Shown piece by piece: positions 5,664 through 6,543 of a DNA stretch of 6,543 nucleotides. The notes beneath the pieces were generated by a model, which was not told where the DNA came from, made no database searches, and worked only from the letters and a program-made list of their open reading frames with translations. Origin of the DNA: Nitrososphaera sp. (GTDB lineage Archaea; Thermoproteota; Nitrososphaeria; Nitrososphaerales; Nitrososphaeraceae); NCBI GenBank assembly GCA_025450475.1, contig JANWHJ010000059.1, positions 1-6,543 on the forward strand. Direction: 5' to 3'. Within the stretch, counting starts at the first letter, position 1. Every line of letters starts with the position of its first letter. The position numbers and the translations under genes are program-made.

Positions 5664-6221
5664 ATGAAGATCTATACTAAGACGGGCGACAAGGGAGAAA
5701 CCGGGCTGATCGGTGGCAGGCGCGTTAGCAAAGCCGACCCAAGGATAGTCGCTTACGGTGCGGTCGACGAGCTCAATTCTTCTCTCGGCATGGCCATCTG
5801 CATGCTCAGGACAGAAAAAGTTTTTCCAGATCTTATTGACGTGTTTACAAAGGTGCAGAACGACCTTTTTATTGTTGGTTCGGATCTGGCTGACCCAGAC
5901 TATCCGGAGAGCAAGCACAACAGCCCACGCACCACAGAAGGCATGGCGTTTGCGCTTGAACCCATCATGGACAAGTATGAAGAAGAACTACCACCTATTA
6001 CATTTTTCATCCTGCCGGGTGGAAACACCCAAGCTTCGATGCTACATATATGCAGGGGTGTGGCGCGCCGCGCCGAGACGGCAGTCGTGTTGCTCTCAAA
6101 GGTTCAGCCCGTCAATCCAGCGATAGTGGTCTATCTAAACAGGCTCTCAGACATGATTTTTGTGGCCGCCCGGCTTGCCAACAAGAGGCTGGGCCTACCA
6201 GATGTTGAATGGCAAAAATAG
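5664..6221 (+). CDS. pduO: PduO-type ATP:cob(I)alamin adenosyltransferase
   Basis: A 185-aa cytosolic enzyme that moves the adenosyl group of ATP to cob(I)alamin, giving coenzyme B12. Length and motifs fit the trimeric PduO/MMAB family. The N-terminal ATP loop is YTKTGDKGETGLIGG (4-18), then Y31-G-A-V-D-E-L-N-S-S-L-G, a helix with Q-N-D-L-F-I-V-G-S-D-L-A, the strand F-I-L-P-G-G-N (115-121), the R131-G-V-A-R135-R136-A-E138 helix that binds ATP phosphates, and Y157-L-N-R-L-S-D-M-I-F-V-A-A-R for the corrin side. No key residue is missing. It is monocistronic, with its own TATA box. The product is needed for B12-dependent methylmalonyl-CoA mutase in the thaumarchaeal 3-hydroxypropionate/4-hydroxybutyrate cycle, and the CbtA-like gene in this window may supply cobalt; the link is inference. 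Confidence 0.95.
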   Translation: MKIYTKTGDKGETGLIGGRRVSKADPRIVAYGAVDELNSSLGMAICMLRTEKVFPDLIDVFTKVQNDLFIVGSDLADPDYPESKHNSPRTTEGMAFALEPIMDKYEEELPPITFFILPGGNTQASMLHICRGVARRAETAVVLLSKVQPVNPAIVVYLNRLSDMIFVAARLANKRLGLPDVEWQK

Positions 6222-6260
6222 TTGGCAATGGTCGGGGAGCAATTGCAAACAGCACGAAAG

Positions 6261-6285
6261 TTAGCATGCTAAATGCGCAAATGCG
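6261..6285. repeat. 12-bp perfect palindrome followed by a 7-bp tandem repeat
   Basis: TTAGCATGCTAA (6261-6272) is a perfect inverted repeat. Right after it AAATGCG occurs twice, at 6271-6277 and 6279-6285. Both lie immediately before the ATG of a possible small membrane peptide, where a regulator site could sit. A protein-binding role is inference. Confidence 0.4.
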
Positions 6286-6381
6286 ATGTTGGAGAGGAGT
6301 CAGATAAACAAGGTATTGAAAATATTCGCTATTACTCTGGTGACACTGGTGCTCGCGGACTTTTTCCGATCTGATTCCTGA
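6286..6381 (+). CDS. possible 31-aa single-pass membrane peptide
   Basis: An ORF too short for usual gene callers, running from ATG 6286 to TGA 6379-6381. The N-terminus is polar with a positive charge (MLERSQINK). A hydrophobic run follows that is long enough to cross a membrane (VLKIFAITLVTLVLADFF, residues 10-27), and the end is short and charged (RSDS). ATA and AGG codons match usage in the flanking genes. No clear TATA box lies at the leaderless distance; a GGAGAGGAG stretch (6291-6299) is inside the ORF and sits 16 nt before an in-frame TTG at 6316. A second ORF of 33 codons (ATG 6273) overlaps it in another frame and looks less protein-like. Either could be chance. I do not recognise a family. 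Confidence 0.3.
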   Translation: MLERSQINKVLKIFAITLVTLVLADFFRSDS

Positions 6382-6433
6382 GCGCCATTCACGGCCCAAG
6401 GTATTAACAAACATGTATGTCAGCACGCAGACA

Positions 6434-6457
6434 CCAACTCGCTAGCTTTTTAGTTGG
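6434..6457. promoter_or_regulatory. inverted repeat spanning the putative TATA box of the last gene
   Basis: CCAACT (6434-6439) is repeated inverted as AGTTGG (6452-6457) around a 12-nt centre that ends in CTTTTT; two more flanking pairs form if one G is bulged. The T-rich centre (about 6445-6451, CTTTTTA) is about 30 nt before the ATG at 6479, where box A is expected. It could be an operator covering the TATA box, or a small hairpin or terminator for upstream transcription. Confidence 0.35.
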
Positions 6458-6478
6458 GTGCCACGCTTTCTCCATTAA

Positions 6479-6543
6479 ATGACTAGCAACAAGGACGGGG
6501 TCAGCTGCCCTTACTGCGGATCCAAGTTCAAGGACAATGAAGA
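6479..6543 (+). CDS. CxxC zinc-finger protein, 3'-truncated by window edge
   Basis: Only the first 21 codons are visible, from ATG 6479. The start MTSNKDGVSCPYCGSKFKDN contains a C10-P-Y-C13-G-S-K-F knuckle, the first half of a C2H2 finger or zinc ribbon. Small proteins opening with CPYC-x2-F-x5-E are common in Nitrososphaera-type genomes, often continuing to a His-x3-4-His pair, but the second half is outside the window, so the class cannot be decided. A T-rich element about 30 nt upstream could be its TATA box, giving a leaderless mRNA; no ribosome-binding site is seen. Confidence 0.65.
   Translation, partial: MTSNKDGVSCPYCGSKFKDNE

Noticed and set aside
6112..6426. 104-codon minus-strand ORF over the end of the adenosyltransferase gene
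   Set aside because: About a third of it is antisense to a conserved gene, and its translation shows no family features.
1..6543. CRISPR array, insertion sequence, integrase or attachment site
   Set aside because: No spaced direct repeats, no transposase or integrase motifs, and no duplicated tRNA 3' end next to the tRNA gene were found by eye.

Overview
The window looks like chromosomal DNA of an ammonia-oxidising archaeon of the Nitrososphaera type (Thaumarchaeota/Nitrososphaerota). The evidence is an archaeal Cbf5-type pseudouridine synthase, a tRNA-Ser with a short intron in a bulge-helix-bulge setting, TATA boxes about 27-30 nt before start codons with no room for a leader, mid-range GC content with many ATA and AGG codons, and small families I associate with thaumarchaea (a DUF6659-like protein and CxxC zinc-ribbon proteins). 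The species assignment is inference.

Layout. Positions 1-851 hold the 3' part of cbf5 on the + strand; the window opens at its catalytic Asp codon. Positions 852-1103 are intergenic, with a stop-free stretch in the cbf5 frame, then the TATA box of an intron-containing tRNA-Ser(GGA) at 1104-1205. Positions 1231-2219 are a two-gene minus-strand operon: an 81-aa charged protein of unknown function overlaps (ATGA) a CbtA-like membrane protein, the predicted cobalt transporter. Next is a divergent pair: a DUF6659-like gene on the minus strand (stop at 2253) and a + strand cluster starting at 2674. That cluster encodes a small zinc-ribbon protein, a YcaO-domain enzyme and TfuA. A CheY-like stand-alone receiver protein (5026-5391, minus) converges on tfuA and overlaps it by 14 nt. 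Then come a PduO-type ATP:cob(I)alamin adenosyltransferase (5664-6221, +), an intergenic stretch with a possible 31-aa membrane peptide and small repeats, and the first 21 codons of another CxxC zinc-finger gene leaving the window.

How they fit together. The YcaO-TfuA pair is the most interesting element. In methanogens such a pair thioamidates a glycine of methyl-coenzyme M reductase, and in some bacteria it makes thioamidated peptides. An ammonia oxidiser would have no McrA, so the substrate here is unknown; the co-directional zinc-ribbon gene immediately upstream is a candidate partner. A cobalamin theme also runs through the window: a CbtA-like transporter and the adenosyltransferase that makes coenzyme B12, which the thaumarchaeal carbon-fixation cycle needs for methylmalonyl-CoA mutase. 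Cbf5 and the tRNA belong to the translation apparatus.
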